The notes below the pieces were generated by a model. It had not been told where the DNA came from. It did not search any database and was given only the letters and a program-made list of their open reading frames with translations. From Bugula neritina (taxonomy: Eukaryota; Bryozoa; Gymnolaemata; Cheilostomatida; Bugulidae), in the NCBI GenBank assembly GCA_964035545.1, contig OZ037773.1:3777251-3837250 (forward strand): a stretch of DNA of 60,000 nucleotides. Reading direction: 5' to 3'. This document shows positions 12,751-27,700 of the stretch, in pieces. Within the stretch, counting starts at the first letter, position 1. Every line of letters begins with the position of its first letter. Made by a program: the position numbers and the translations under genes.

Positions 12751-15700
12751 TCAGAAGTCTGTTTCCACAGGTGGGCCACGCTGGTCCCAGTCTTCTGTCA
12801 CCTCACTCATTGCATCAATGTCAGTTTCTGGGGGCAAGCGCCCTTCTCCAAATCTACCTGGGGGAAACCTCTCGTACTGCTCGTTTACACTGTTCTGATG
12901 ATGGTACACCCTCGGCGAGGAGACATCCGAGTCATACCCAGTGTTAATATCTCTGACAAGAGGGGACGGGTGGTAGGGGTGCCGGTAGCCAGCCTGAGGT
13001 GCGGGTGAAGTTCTCGGTCTATATAGCGGAGTTCTGTCAGCCTGATCCTCTGAGTACGTGGAGTCAAGGTCAGTGTCGAGGGGCTTCTTCTCGTCTGAGT
13101 ATTGACGGTGGTGGTCGTAGGGCCGGTAGCTGAGTGGCGGCTTACTCACACTGTAGTCTGTGTCGAATGAGTCCACTGACTTGGTGTCCATGGTGCTCAG
13201 GCTATCCAGCTTCCCCTCTCTAGGGTAGTACTGCGAGACGGGGCGCTGACGGGGCTGCGGCAGCGCGTCCCCTCTAGTGGCGGTGTTGTAGCTGGGCGGC
13301 AACTGCTCCGTGCTGTATTTTGGTGGAATGGGAAAGTTTGGCACTGATCCAGAGCGACTGGACGCAGACGGCTGCCGCGTGGTGGGCGGAGCCGGGCGAC
13401 TCGGTCGCTTTTGACTGTAAAGCTGCCTCCTCTTCAGCTCCGCTAGATCCATGGCAGGTTGGTAAGCCTGTGGCTCTGGTTCTGACGGTGGGGGTGGTCT
13501 CTGTAGCCGCCCCGTGTTGATGTAAGCGTGGTCATCGGCGTCACCGCTAGCTGTGACACCCCGAGAGGCTGGCTGGACGGCGCCAGGGCGGAAGTCCTCA
13601 TTAGTTGGCTGCCGGGGGGAGGAGAGGGTGTGTTTGGGGGAGGAGTGGTCAGTGCTGTAACCTTCATTACTGTAATCCACCCTGACCGGCGCCGTTGGTC
13701 TGTATCTGCTGTAGGAGACACCCGGCTCGACTGTAGACTGAGCACCCCGTGCTGCTATTACGGGTGGGGCTTGTGACGGCCCTGCCTCATGGCGTACTGT
13801 TTGAGAGTTTTCCTGATTCGTCACAGGATCGTAAGCTCTCATTGGACGGGAGATGTCGCTGAGGTCATCTCTGGAGCCTCTTCTTGAACTGTCCACAGAT
13901 CCAGCGTAACCTAGCAACAGACAAATATTAAAAATATGCTGTTTGTAAACTGGCAACTTGCCATATTTCCAAGCTAATGATTTTTATAATCTTGCAACAA
14001 AAGAATTACCACTCTACATCAAGCAGTGTTATCAGAACGAAGGAGGTTGTAGGAAAGAATAACATAAATTAACATGCCACATAACCCACATGGTTGATAG
14101 CCTATGGTCTAGGTAAACATGCAGAAGCGAGAGTAATCACAGTCTATAAACAAGTAAAAACTAAATGAAGGGTTTGCAGCTTGCCTAGAAGAGCAGCCAA
14201 ACTACACAATCACGAAGCTGTATAATGTTGGAGATCCTGTGATATCTAGCCGAGAGTATATAATTGCAGTGAATATACATTAGATTAGTACAGAGACAAT
14301 GGAAAACTAGCCGGTGAATCAACCACAGAGACGAAAGTGTAACAGTTAAAAGGAGTCTAGGATTTTTAGCCAAAGAGACCAGAAACAAGAATCACAGGTG
14401 GTGCAGCTGTAACTAATACCTTTTGGTGTTTTTGCAACAGACTTTACTGAAGCAGTAAGGGGGATATTTTCAGCCCCCACCTCACTATCAGTATCATCTG
14501 TAGAACCTGCCAATCAGAATGTAGGAACTTAAGCTAAAATCTGACAAAGTTGCGAGATTAGCAAATACTTGGGCCAGATGTACCTGATAGGAGGCTCAGA
14601 GTTTTGGGAAGTTGTCTTCCCAACATAGAAAATTAGAAGGAAATTATTTGTTGTGCAAATAATCAATGGAGAAGAAATAAAGCAACAACATTTGGCCACG
14701 GACTTCATTATCATAAGATTTTGAGCTGATAACCCAAAATGTGTTGGAAGAAAAATTAAACTTAATGTTTTTGGCGGCCAGTCTTGTATTCATCAACTCA
14801 CTGCAGAAGGATGCAGATGTAAACAAATGACGAGAGACGCACAGACAGACAACATAGCCACTTACCCGTGCTGGTGTAGCCGTTCTTCTGAGTCATTACA
14901 GTTTCGCTGTCGTCTGCATCAAAGTCAGCGTCCGTCTCGCCGACAGTGAAGTCTGTGAGAGCGACGGAATGAGTCATATCTCGCGTTGTGTTGCGACCTC
15001 TTGCCATTGGCCGATTAGCCAAGGCATCTGGAGAAAAGAGGAAGTAAATGTTTACTAAACTATTTCCGACACTATAGTAAGAAGATTACCTTCAAAATAT
15101 CTGTTAAGTTTCATCAAATTTTTAGAAGTTAGAAATCAAAATATTAGGAAAAGAGAGAAGGCAGTAGCATGTGCATTAGATTCAAATTTTTATCATTTAA
15201 AGATACCATTTATAATTATTTATCAAATTTTTTTCACCCTCGATTTAAAACAAAGCAAACAGAGCAGAACTAATTTCTTACTTCGAGATCCGTAGAGAGA
15301 GGAGGCAAGGTTGGTCTGGCTGCCCTGAGTGAGGGCGCCGTTGTTTATGGCGTATTTGTTGCTTCTGATGGATGAGCGAAGAGAGGCGCGACGCTCAAAC
15401 CGCTGCTCCTTGCGCACCTTAGCCTTGCAGAACCACATGATGACGAAGATGGCTGCGAGGAGCAGCAGGAACCCCCCAACTCCGAGCATCACCCACAGCA
15501 CGAGTAGGTCAGGGTCTGCTGGCACTGCGCCAATTTGATCTGAAACACAAATTTGTATTATTATATAAACACTGAGTATTGTATCTGTTTTGAATGATAC
15601 ATATTGCAACAATTATTGTCCTGCAGACGGTTCTATGACACACTATGACACTGCTTGGTGATACTTTCATGACACTTTGGTGATGTCACAGAGGGCATCT

Positions 15701-18700
15701 GCTGGACGATGCTTTTATGACACTTTGTGATGTCACAGAAAGCACCTGCTCGGAGATGCTTTTATGACACTTTGTGATGTCACAGAGAGCACCTGCTTAG
15801 AGATGCTTTCTTAACACTTCTGTGATGCCAAAGAGAGCACATGCCTGAAGATGACTTGCATGTCAATCCCTATTGCAATGGAGTAGGCTGGAAAAATGAT
15901 CAGCTCATCATAACAGATAAGCAGCATGTAATTAATTTAGTGTAAAAGTGCTACGTGACAATGCCGAATCACAAGGACTCATCTTATCAGTGGAGTTATA
16001 AGGGGAACTGTTAAATGACAACATATCATTGAGAGAGAATTAATGTTTATAACTCCATTGATGATTGAATTTAATGAAAGTTTCACAAAAGAGCACCTGC
16101 TTAATGATGACTGAATAGAATGACTCACCAGATTCACATACAAATGGCAGCCTGTCAGCACAGTCTGCCTCATCATATCTGCTGTCTATAACGACAGAGC
16201 ACTTGTCCTTTGGTCTCAGTTTCTCCGGCTCATCTACCCAGGCCCTCACCTGCTCACTGTAGTCCTGTAACATCAACACACCATACAGATAAACTGTCTA
16301 GCAGCTTGGGCCAACATGTCTTCACATTGCAATCTAAAGACGGCCTGAATAATTCTTATGTTACAAACACTTTTTCTTTGTTTAGTATTTTATGGATTCA
16401 GCAACTTTTTGTTGCGAATAAAATTTATTCTATTCTCAGCTAAGCATACAGTTATTTAATTTTGAAACATTTTTATAAAATTCCAGAAAATGAGAGACAA
16501 ATCGTATCACAATACCTATATTATATAATTTATGATATTGAAATAATAATTTTATACTAAGTAGAGAGCTGAGCTGTTTACTCCACACTAAGTAGAGAGC
16601 TGTAGTTGTCTCCTCTACACTAAGTAGAGAGCTGTAGTTGTCTCCTCTACACTAAGTGCAGAGCTGAGCTGTTTATTCTACACTAAGTAGAGAGTTGCAG
16701 TTGTCTACTCAATACTAAGTAAAGAGTTGCAGTTGTCTACTCAATTTGACTGAAGCTGACACAAACAAGTACCTGCTGAGTTGACTTGACAACTTCTCCA
16801 ATCTCCACCCAGAACTGGTTGTAAGGCTGTGCGATGGTGGACTTCTCCAGGGCACACAGCGCTTCAGCCTCCTCATAGGTCGCAATACCACCAAAATATT
16901 TGTAACACTTCTGGCTATTGGTCAGTTGCCAGCCAACCAGGCAATACCCTACAATGAAGCAGATAACCACAACTGCAATAATAGAAAATTCTAGTGCTAG
17001 AATGAAGTCTGTGTGGTTGAAGATTAGACTGTGTTCTATCAGTTAGCTCTAAAGCCGATCTTATCTCAAGTCTAAGACACAGTCAACAAGAAATGATTTA
17101 TCACTGACATATTAAAAAGATAGTCATAGTTTGATATATCTAAAAGTGCTACCATGAATAGTAAATGCAACAGAATTGTAAGCTCTACAAAAGACGAGCC
17201 AAAATTTTAGAGTAGCAAACCGTACGCATGAGGGACACACATGTAGCCGCATATTATATCTGTGCCATACGACAGTCAGCTGCATGAACAGGTGAAGTCA
17301 GCGTACCTGTCTCAAAGGAGCCTTCCATCTGGGGTAGTGAGATATTGTCTGCGTAGAAGCCGTCGTAGTTAATCATACTGAGGTTGGTGTCGTCCCGGTA
17401 GTCGTGCATGCGTGACTGGATTATCTCCTCCGTATTGTCTACGCCTATCTTGTGCCCCCAGTAGTTGTACATTGCATCCACCCTCATCGTAGGGTCTCTG
17501 AACGGCTTCTCGCTGGGCCTGTTGACAAACACTTGCCCATCAAAACTAGTAAACTTATTTGGAAAGACTTCAGAAAAGCTTTTCAATTAGCATCTAGCTT
17601 GAAGTATTGTATGTTACAAGTCGAGTTAGAACTGCTGATCATTTATCAGCTCTGACAACAAATATTTTAAACCAAATTTTATATAAGATTGCTGGTTTAA
17701 ACAAATCTATAAATATACAACTGTTATACAATTTTATCCAGACTTGGTTTATTCTACTTCCTGAGTTAAATCTGATAGCTTATAAATATGCATTTTATTT
17801 AGTTTGCCTTAATATTAGTTTTCACATGACGGCCCAATGTAGCATACTAGCCAATTTTCTCACTCGCCATCAGATAATATCCATGTTACTGTACAAAGGG
17901 CTTCTAAGCAGAACTGTTGACTATGGTAATGATGACTATGACAGTGATATTCACGATGTTAGAGATGATGGTGATGTTAGAAATAATAATGATAATGATG
18001 GTGATGACGAAAACAAACCGTTGAGGATGATAATGATGGTGATGTTAAAGATAGTGAAGAAACCACTATAACATCAGAGCCAGTATGTAAACAGTAAACA
18101 CCAGAAGGTAATGTGGTAACCACTTACCCTGTTCTGTTGTGAGTGGACATCTCAAAGTAGAAGCTATTCTCAAACCAGTTGTTGTGAATCTGTTTGCTGG
18201 TGTAGTGTCCGGCAGAGTAGAGCATTGTGTTATTCCCTCCGTGCTGGGATTGCTAGAGATATGAGTTAAACGAGTTGAAATACAACTAAACAGGAGGACT
18301 ATCAAGAAAACTAAAGTTTAAGTAATCTTAATAAAACCAGACTATTAGAAGAAGTATATATTGGTTGAAATGAACACAATGGATGAGCAGGTAATTGGGC
18401 TAAAACTCTATTTTCACCTCACTTTTAGCTTGGAACATTCAGCATCTTATTTTAAATTTAATTAAAGAGAACCGCTTGGACATGATGCAAAACTAATTCC
18501 AGGAAAAACTTGATCTCATTTAAAAAGTTTAAAAACTCTGTTATTTGTAAAATATAAGTGCTGGTAAAAAAGCCAAAACATAACCTAAACATAAACATTT
18601 TGAAGGAGAACTTGATTTCACCTGAAACTTGTCGCCGGGGTAGTTTGAGTAAAACTGGTTGTATTCTACAATCTGTTTAGAGGAAGTGATGTCATTAGTA

Positions 18701-21700
18701 GACCAGAGATCTAAGCCATGGGCTCCCTTGTTTCTAAACACAGTATTACCTAGCAACAGAACACAACGCAAACTATATTGCCAGCTAGCCTCATTGTTGA
18801 GTAGCGACATGAATATACACTAGAGATAGTGTTACTTATGTACATGAGACAGCGTTATTTAGTAATAGAGAAATAATAATATGTTGTCATCTAGCAACTA
18901 CAGTAGATATAATGTGTGACCCAACAACTACCAGCCCAAGTAGAATGTTACTTTGTGAATGAGTGTTGCAGAGGGGCAACATTATAGCACTGAGAAATGT
19001 ACAAAAGAAACAACAAACAACACAATGAAAGATAAGCTGTGCTCTGACCATTTTAATCTGCATTAGAACTTAGACTGAGTGAGAAACACACTAACCGGTT
19101 ACGTTGACTATGACGTCCCGCAGATCTACAGTGTTGAGGTTCTCCACTACGTTATCAACAACGTAGTTGAAGAGAATCTTCAGCTTCTGGAAGAAGTTGC
19201 CGTAGACTCTCAGAGCCTCTCCGTTTATAGTTTTATGGAATATGTTGTTAGATATGTTACCTCTGTCAACTTGGGATGAATCTGCGTACATAGAGAAGAC
19301 AACTTTTATAAAAGCAGACACATAGAGGCAACAACTCCTAAATGTGTGTTTTTATACAAATAGACACAAAGATGCCATAACTCTTAAATATGTGTGGTGA
19401 ACTGAAAGTGTCAATATAATAGTAAGTTTGCCATTCTGTCTGAGATGGCGTTAACCGATAAACCAATCAATGACGAGTATCATAACGACAGCTTACCCAC
19501 GTCAGCGTTCAACCACACAGTGCAGCTGCCATTGTTCTCCCCAAACATGTTGTTACTCACACTCAGAGCATCCACGTTCTGCGCCTCAAGCAGCACATTC
19601 TCCGAGGAGGTCAAGTTTAGAATGTCAAGGCCGTTCATTTTAAAGACATTTCCTGTCAAGCATAAGCATCTCAGAGTAGAGTGAACGTGTACTAGAGGTT
19701 AGTTGCTGAGTTATCTATCAGTAATACTTGAAAGAGATCATACCTGTCACAACAATACCAGGGTTCTTCTCGCCAACTGTGGAAAAGCGAAGTGCACCTC
19801 CCGCATTCTTGTGAAACTTGTTACCAATGATCTTGTGAACTCCTTCGGCAACTGTAAGCAGAACTCTCAGCGTGAGAAAGTCTAGTCTAACTAAGTTAAC
19901 TTTTACGATCGAATATAGTAAAAGTATTGTCTGATATACAACATAATATAGTAAAAGTATTGTCTGATATACTCCATAATATAGTAAAACTTGTTCCTGA
20001 TACTCCATAGTGATACCTTCGAACCAAATTGAACTTCTCTGACTCATGATCAGTAGATTAAAATATTCTAAAATTTTGGGCTTTCTGACTTATTCTAAAA
20101 CGTTTTTATGGCAATAGATGTTAAGACGAAAATAAAGCATCTATCAAAAATATGTTCAATTTAGCATAGCAGAAGAATTATGTAACTAGTGCTATCAACA
20201 TAGCAGACTGTGAGAGAGAAAGCAAACTGTTAGACAATATTATGCAGGAAACATACCAGCGTAGCTACTAGAACTAGGAGTTATCTCCGCAATGAAGCCG
20301 TGAGCGCCCCCTGCTGGACTGGCATGCAGGTGAAGTCCCATCATAAACTGTGGCTGATCCTGTTGAAACTCCACATCAAAGTATTCAGTTGTTGTATAGA
20401 GTTTGTTCTAAAACAGGGGAACACAATGCAGGTACACAGGCTAAATTAATTACAGCATATCAAACTATTCAACAGCCCTCTGAGATTAGCTTTAGGTTTA
20501 TATATGAGTATAGGCACTAAGTGGCAGGTCTCAGGCTATGTAATACTAGCTTCAGGTACACAAACGAGTAAGGGTGCCTACCAGTCCACCTGACTTTGCT
20601 CTTATATCTTTTATGAGCGCGCTGTCAACAAAGTCCGGGCCATCGAATATCTCCAGAGAGTTTCTGCTGAAGTCATCATGGAAGAGGTTAACCTACAATC
20701 GACAGATTAACCGGGTAATACATTATGCATGCATGGAGCGTGGGGCAATCACCCCATGAGAATACAACATCTGTGTTACCCAGTACACAGTCTACATTGT
20801 ACATCAAAGGGCGACCATGCTGATCCATTAGTTATAGCGTAGTCTGAACATCTGAGTGTTGAAAGTTACCATAGAAACTACACGTACTAAGAACTCAGGA
20901 GTTATCTTCTATTACACATACTTATGTAACACAATGTTTGAATAGACTCATACGTATAGACAAGACTTCAGGTGCATTGTGGGATAACACAACGCAAAGC
21001 ATGGATGACTCATACAACTATATCATTCTGCAGCAAGTAAATCAGGTGTCACCTGCAGAAAACGGATGTGAACTTTAGTCTTCTGCACACTGCGGAAGAC
21101 CTTGACACAGTTGACAATGTCGTCAAAGTTGTACTTGTAGTAGACGAGAACACGACGTCGCACGTCTATCACCTTTCGGGCGTCGCAGATATTAATCATG
21201 CCGTACACATCGTAGGGCACGCTGGACGAGTTGAGAGCTTTGAACGTAGAGTCTCCACTTCCTTTTCTTCCATTTAAAACTGAAAAACAAAATGCAGCTA
21301 CTTAGCAACAAGGTGGTATAACAAAACTATTCCACTAGTGAATTGTGACATCTCTTTCTCTCTGCAATGCTGGAATATAAAAGTTCTTCTGCTGTTCTGT
21401 TAGTTTATTATTGATCTTCTGCATATCAATGAGTTATTAACTTATTAATTGCTTACCAAAATAGTGTTTAGTTTGCTGTAAAACTATATATGGTAAGAAA
21501 ACTCAAGTGTCAATAAAATACGATGCAACCTCACATAATGCACCACAAGACATCTTAGCCTGTCTATATTGTGAAAGATGTTCTCTGATCACTTTATAAA
21601 AAGTAAAACTTAATTTTTCAGACAAAAAATGGGCCGACAAATAGTAGTTGAGTAAAAATAGCGATAACTGAAATACTGTGGAAATACAAATCATAACTTT

Positions 21701-24700
21701 TTCTAAAAATAATACATAGTTAACATGATCCTTCCAATAATTTTTGTATGTAATAACAGTAAATATTTAGCAACCCCAGAACTTACTAAGAACATTAACT
21801 GCGGTCCTAAGGTTGTTTTGGATGTGACTGTTGAGAAGGAAGATGTCCGACTGAGGTGATATGAAGTCCAGACCGCCGGCAGCGCAGTCTCTGATGTCGA
21901 TGTTGTACGTGGAGGGGGTGTGGTAGGTGGACATGACCGCTGACACTCTCTCGCCATGTAACACCCCTGTAAAGCATCATGATGTAACGTACAGTGACTA
22001 CACTACATTGTGTGTACCTTAAGAACTACTTAGAGTCCCCACACAATAAATATACAGTGTCTACATCAGCAACCTAAGTAACAACCCTGTAAGGCATCAT
22101 GGTGTTACAACATACAGCGTCTACAAGGCAATGCCAAGTAACATAACGCTGTGCTTAGCTTAAAGACTTAAGGACACCTCTGTATAGCATACAGTGTCTA
22201 CATTACATTGTGTGTTCATTAGTAACTTATAGTCACCACACGGTGGTAGTGGAACTACTATTGTATGCAATAAATGGCTAATAGTTTCTTCCAGCTACAA
22301 AAATGTCTGAATAAACTCACAATAAAGATTTATCGGCTAGAGTCCTACTATTTAAACAGGTTAGTAAATGAAACAATAATATAGCAAAAGCTTTAAATTA
22401 AACATTTACTAGAATGAAAACCAAATTGAACACAATTAACTTTCACCTTGAGTTTCAATTTTAACCAGCTATCCTCAATTCCACCAAGTACACAGTAAGC
22501 TGTGAGAACATCCACATACCTGCCCCAACAATCCGCACATTCCTCAGAGCAGACCTGGCTATGCTGTCATCCGACGCTGCCTCCAAAGAGTCGGTAGCGA
22601 ACCTGATGTTCCCCCAGTAGTCGTATTTCTCATCCAGGTTCCTCTCTCCGCATCTCATGAACACAAACTGCCTTTTTTGGCGGCACGTTTCCAGGTTATA
22701 GTTGATTTTCAGTGCACATTCGTGAACATCACTCTCGTGACCTTTGAACCAGACATCAATACACTGATTGGCTAATATCATGAATGAAGTGACTTTTCAA
22801 TAACCTTTGAACCAGACCACATTAGTGATTTTAGAGGCTGATTGGCTAATAATAAATTTCTTTGCCCACTGATTACACTCTATCATGTATGAAGTGACCT
22901 TCTAATGAGAAACTTATTAATACATCCTTTAATAGTAAGCAAAGAGCCCGATACTCTCAATATACCCAATAAGCTATTGATAATAGTTTGGAATGTGTGC
23001 AATAACTTCTCCCAATATTGAACACTTATTGAAATGAAATGAAAGTTATCATGAAGTGTTGAGGATGAATACAGGTGAGTAGAGAGAAGCAAAGGTGGGT
23101 ACAGATGGGTACAGGTGAGTACAAGTGAGTACAGGTGAATAGAGGTGGGCAGAGGTGGGTAGAGGTAAAAAGAGATGAGTACAGGTAGACGCAGGTGAAT
23201 ACAGGTGCAAGTGAAATAATAATGCTCACCTTTGCAGAGAAAGGTTCTCGTCCACATGTCCTTGTAGAGATTTCTGTCTACACCGAATGTGAAATACTCA
23301 TAGAGCTCACTGTACCTTACAGCTACGTTCCCAGGGTAGTGACCCATGCTTCTACAGAACACCTGGAGGAAGAAAAAGACTGTACTATTGGTGACGCAGT
23401 GAATTGGCCAGTAGAATATGATCGTGGAAGTTGACTCATGACTTGAAACATTTTTTAAAACCAGTAAGAAGTAGATCTGACAAAATTATAACTGAACAAC
23501 AGTGGTAAACAAAGCTAGCACTATTTTACTACACATCAACCAACATGATTTGTTTTACAATAATTTAACAGCGGAAGCCCCCCACCTCCGCTGTTCTGTC
23601 ATTGAATTGTGGATCACAGACTAAACTCCAAGCGTTGATGGTGTCATTATAGAGCTGAATGAAGCCCTCCTTCTTGTCCTCCCCTCCACACAGTCTCAGC
23701 CCTTTTATAGCCGTCTGTCTGCACAGACCGTCTGCTGACGTAATATTCGGAGGAGACAAACTTGGTTCCTCTCTTTTCACTCGCCCTAACAATGGATGAG
23801 CTCATGTGACTGTATGACTCAGAATGAAATAATTTCTTCGGCCAATCACCAAATTAGTTGGTAGAAAGACTGTAACTGCTCACCTGATTGGTAGAATAAC
23901 TGTAACCGCTTACCTAATTAGTAGAATAACTGTAACTGCTCACCTGATTGGCTGACTGCAGTTTTCTCAACAGGCAGAAAGCTGATGACTTTCTTACTAA
24001 GTCCGTTGGCCAGCAATCTCCCAAGAACTAGAAAGCCAATGTTTGGGTGGATATGAAAAGTCACGCCTGGTTCAATATTCAGTGTGACGCCTAAAATACA
24101 CACACAGTTATAGATGTAAGAAAATATACGATCACAATAAAACAATGTTTATGTAGCAATTATCAGTAATTTGCATTTGCTTTGGCAAATCACTTTTAAT
24201 CACGAAGATAAAAGCTCTTCTAGTAAATTGATGTCTACTCTTACTCGAAGGAACACTGATATCTTAAGTTACCAGAGGGAACAGTTATGTCTATAGTTAC
24301 CTGAGGGAACAGTGATGTGTATAGTTACCTGAGGGAATACTGATATCTATAGTTACCTGAGGGAATACTGATGTCTATAGTTACCTGGGAGAACAGTGAT
24401 GCCTAAAGTTACCTGAGGGAACAGTGATGTCTATAGTTACCTGAGGGAACAGTTATGTCTATAATTACCTGAGGGAACAGTGATGCCTAAAGTTACCTGA
24501 GGGAACAGTGATGTCGGAGACAACTTCATACGGCGCTGCCCGGTAGGGTATAGTCACAGACTCTGAGATAATTCCCCCTAGAGGGCGCTTCAGACTGAAC
24601 GACACAACTTCCAGTGGCTGGGACGACACCTAATCAGTATATAAAACTATGTTATAGATACAAGTTGGATTACGACTACGCACTATAAAAATGGCAGGAG

Positions 24701-27700
24701 AACAGTAAAACACATTCTACGTTCTGATTGGCTGCGCAAAACTATGGAGCACTTTGATTGGCTGCCCAATATATTTGAACGTACTTGCGAATTAAAATCA
24801 GCAGAGACCAGGAAAGGGGAGTATAACGCAACTGCGTAGTTGTTTCTGTCGTGAAAATCTACAATCTTTTCTCTGATCACTGATTGGTTAGTCGTGGACC
24901 AATAATTTTCTTCCACGTTCACCGAAGCTTGCAACGAGGACGAAGACACGTCAGCAATAAAAGTGTGCTTATACCCGTCATCAAATATGTTACGAGTTGT
25001 GTTCACCTGTAAAATACAACTCGTGACTTTAGCAATAAAATCATAACAGCTATAGCATTGTATAGATAGTATAATATCAACTGCAATAGCATGGTACAGG
25101 TAATATAATACTAACTGCTATAGCATTGTATAGGTAATAAATTACTAATTGCTATAGCATTTATTAGTAATATATTACTAGCTGCTATAGCATGATATAA
25201 ATAATATAGACATTAGTGTTGTAAGACAGCGTCTAAGGCGAATTAAATAGTTCAAACTTGCAATTATCCACTTGAATCATAATTGAGGAGAAAACTCCTA
25301 ATTATCTGGTTATTAGTTATAAAACTGCACACAAGTATACGTAGTTTAACAAACTACCTGCTGTACGCCTCTCAGGGCCATAGTATAGTCCAAGTTTTCA
25401 GTGTCTACGCTATTGGAGTTTGTTATTTGGCTGCTGATAGGCTGATTGGCCTGGAACCGGTTCTTATACACACTAGCAAGATGGTGCACTCCGAACTCAC
25501 TGGTGACAGATAAGATTTAAACATAGCCTTAGTACCAAGTACTAACCACATGAATACGAAGAACTTGGAACTATTATTCTATGAGGATTTGATAAATGTA
25601 AAAAATAACCAATTCACAAAACAAAATGAAAATTTGAGTATTGCAGAAATATTTTACATAAAAGCCAAATGCATCAAGGTAGAGTTGTCTTAGCTGAACT
25701 GAGTTAGACTCAACAACACGGCTTTCAGTCAAAAAGCTAATCTGTACGACAAAAAAACTTAACAAAATTCTCTTGTATTACAAAATCGATTCGTTAGAAT
25801 TGCGGTCATTCAATCTAGTTTTCATCACATTTACAGTACATACCGTTTACAGAAATGACTAATACTTTTAGCTACCTGTATTTAACTACTATGTTCTATA
25901 GTGAACAACTTATTTAAAGAACGCAAACAAGTTTCAACAAAACTTTATAGTAATCATATTAGTTTAGGCTTTCATCATCGCTTTATGCAACTAACTATGC
26001 CAATACATAACCTTCGTGAAAGGCATCAAACAACGACTGAACTATTACAAGATGATTTCAACGAGTTTCTGTGAAAGAGTGCTCAAATTACCGCAAACCT
26101 GAAACATTTCTCACTATAAACGCACCTTAAGCAATGCATGAAAGAGATTAGTAGATTTTATATAATCTTATATTGCAAACTGCACTCTTATAAATGGCAA
26201 TGAAGGTAAAATAACTAATAGAAACTAAGCTAAGATGTCGCATAGATTCACCTGTGACTAGAGATATCAATTTCCAGCATGAACTTCCCTCTGTTGTTGA
26301 TAATTTCATTCTCCGATATCAACATGGCTTTCTCTGTACCATTCAACTCTATCAAGCCTTACAATAAACATCAGCCAATGTTATGCAGCATTACAAACTT
26401 ACAATTTCAATCAGCCAATAAAGTGTACCATTACACATTTAAACTAATAATAAGAGCACCAGAGTCCAAACCAACCTTTATACGCGACGTTATTGTCAAA
26501 ACTGTTCCGGAAGATGGAGAGATTAGCAAACCCGCCTGAGATGACAAATCCAAAGTCCTTGTTGTTCACAAATCTGAATATATAAAATATACTGCAAGAA
26601 CTCCTAACTGATGACAACAAACATTCAGTCGTGTCTAGGCTAGGTATGCAGGTAAAACTGGACCCAATATGCAGGTAAGGTATAGCTGGAAAGTGCCGTA
26701 TACCTGCTTTGGTTGACCTCAACACTATGATTGCCGTTATCGTAGGGGTCAAGGATAAGAGGAAGTTCGATGAGCAGGCCGCCCCACCGGTTGTCCTCGA
26801 TAAGATTGTCGACAAATTTCCACCGCCACATGTTATTGGAGAAGTCAACATGATTGTGCTCAGCCACGATACCTCGTCCTACAAACCGTAGAATAGGTGT
26901 CAACAGATACATTGTCAACAGATACATTGTCAACATATACATTGTCAACAGATACAGTGTCAACAGATACGGTGTCAACAGATACGGTGTCAACAGATAC
27001 ATTGTCAACAGATACAGTGTCAACATATACAGTATCAACAAATACAATGTCAACAGATACAGTATCAACATATACAGTATCAACAGATACATTGTCAACA
27101 GATACAGTGTCAACAGATACAGTGTCAACTCTAATGCTTCATTTCTATTTATAATTTAATCTTTTAGTACATGGCATGCTTTTATATATAAAACTTAAAA
27201 GCATGCCATATAATATATTACATTTATGAAAAAGCACCGCCAAGTACAGTTCACTACATAAGAAACTATATAGTAGTTCTGTCTTTTAAAATGAATAGCC
27301 TCAAAATTTAAAACCCATGTTTAGTGTGTGTTTATTTTAAGATGCAACTAACCGTTAGAAGTGAATGTGCTGTTGTATATCTTGTACGTTATGTTTGCCA
27401 TTCTGTGAGACTGTTCAATGAGTTCTACTGTAGGCATGAACACTTCATTGTATTTGGTTAAACTCGGCACAAATATGGCTTCTTCGGTATTTCCTGTCAC
27501 AGTCACTTGATCTAGCACCACTTGCTCGTACCTGGATACATATAAATAAATTAATGTACAACGCATCTAATATATATTCATTCAAGAATGTTTATGGAAT
27601 TACGCGGCATACTGATACATACTTGACACGCGTAAACAGGTCCATGTTTTCATTGGATGGATTGTTGTAGTGCTTTAGAAGTAGTCCTCTTTTGTTGTTA

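Larger units (their letters stand above)
12751..16948 (-). other. bark: bark exons 48-53: lectin-like domain, membrane span, cytoplasmic tail
   Basis: Exons: 16948-16773, 16264-16129, 15539-15282, 15027-14866, 14506-14420, 13910-12751. Exons 48-49 encode a compact C-type-lectin-like domain (YCLVGWQL ... CYKYFGG ... TYEEAEALC ... CADRLPFVCES). The usual EPN or QPD sugar-binding triplet is not seen, so calcium-dependent sugar binding is doubtful. Exon 50 holds the membrane span (LLVLWVMLGVGGFLLLLAAI) and a basic juxtamembrane stretch. Exons 51-53 form a low-complexity tail with one PPxY motif (LPPSYNT, 13,288-13,299) and the C-terminus ETDF. Confidence 0.9.
17307..24090 (-). other. bark: bark exons 34-47: extracellular repeat III
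   Basis: Exons: 24090-23944, 23785-23586, 23362-23230, 22741-22520, 21966-21787, 21279-21053, 20692-20582, 20407-20257, 19851-19744, 19652-19497, 19281-19096, 18749-18622, 18252-18128, 17518-17307. Exon 34 opens with GVTLNIEPGVTFHIHP. Exons 35-37 form SRCR domain 3 (CGGEDKKEGFIQLYND ... VFCRSMGHYPG ... ECALKINYNLETC). Exons 38-40 hold the CUB-like LEIFDGPDF. Exons 41-47 are beta-helix turns ending near MYNYWGHKIG. Together they encode about residues 1,768-2,529. Confidence 0.87.

Noticed and set aside
13320-13776. Plus- and minus-strand open frames within the last bark exon
   Set aside because: Shadow frames of the GC-richer coding exon 53, whose frame continues in phase from exon 52 to the stop at 12,751.
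17607-18071. Plus-strand 154-codon frame with Asp/Asn-rich end
   Set aside because: Antisense to bark intron 46; the acidic end is a short GAT-type repeat, and no homology is apparent.
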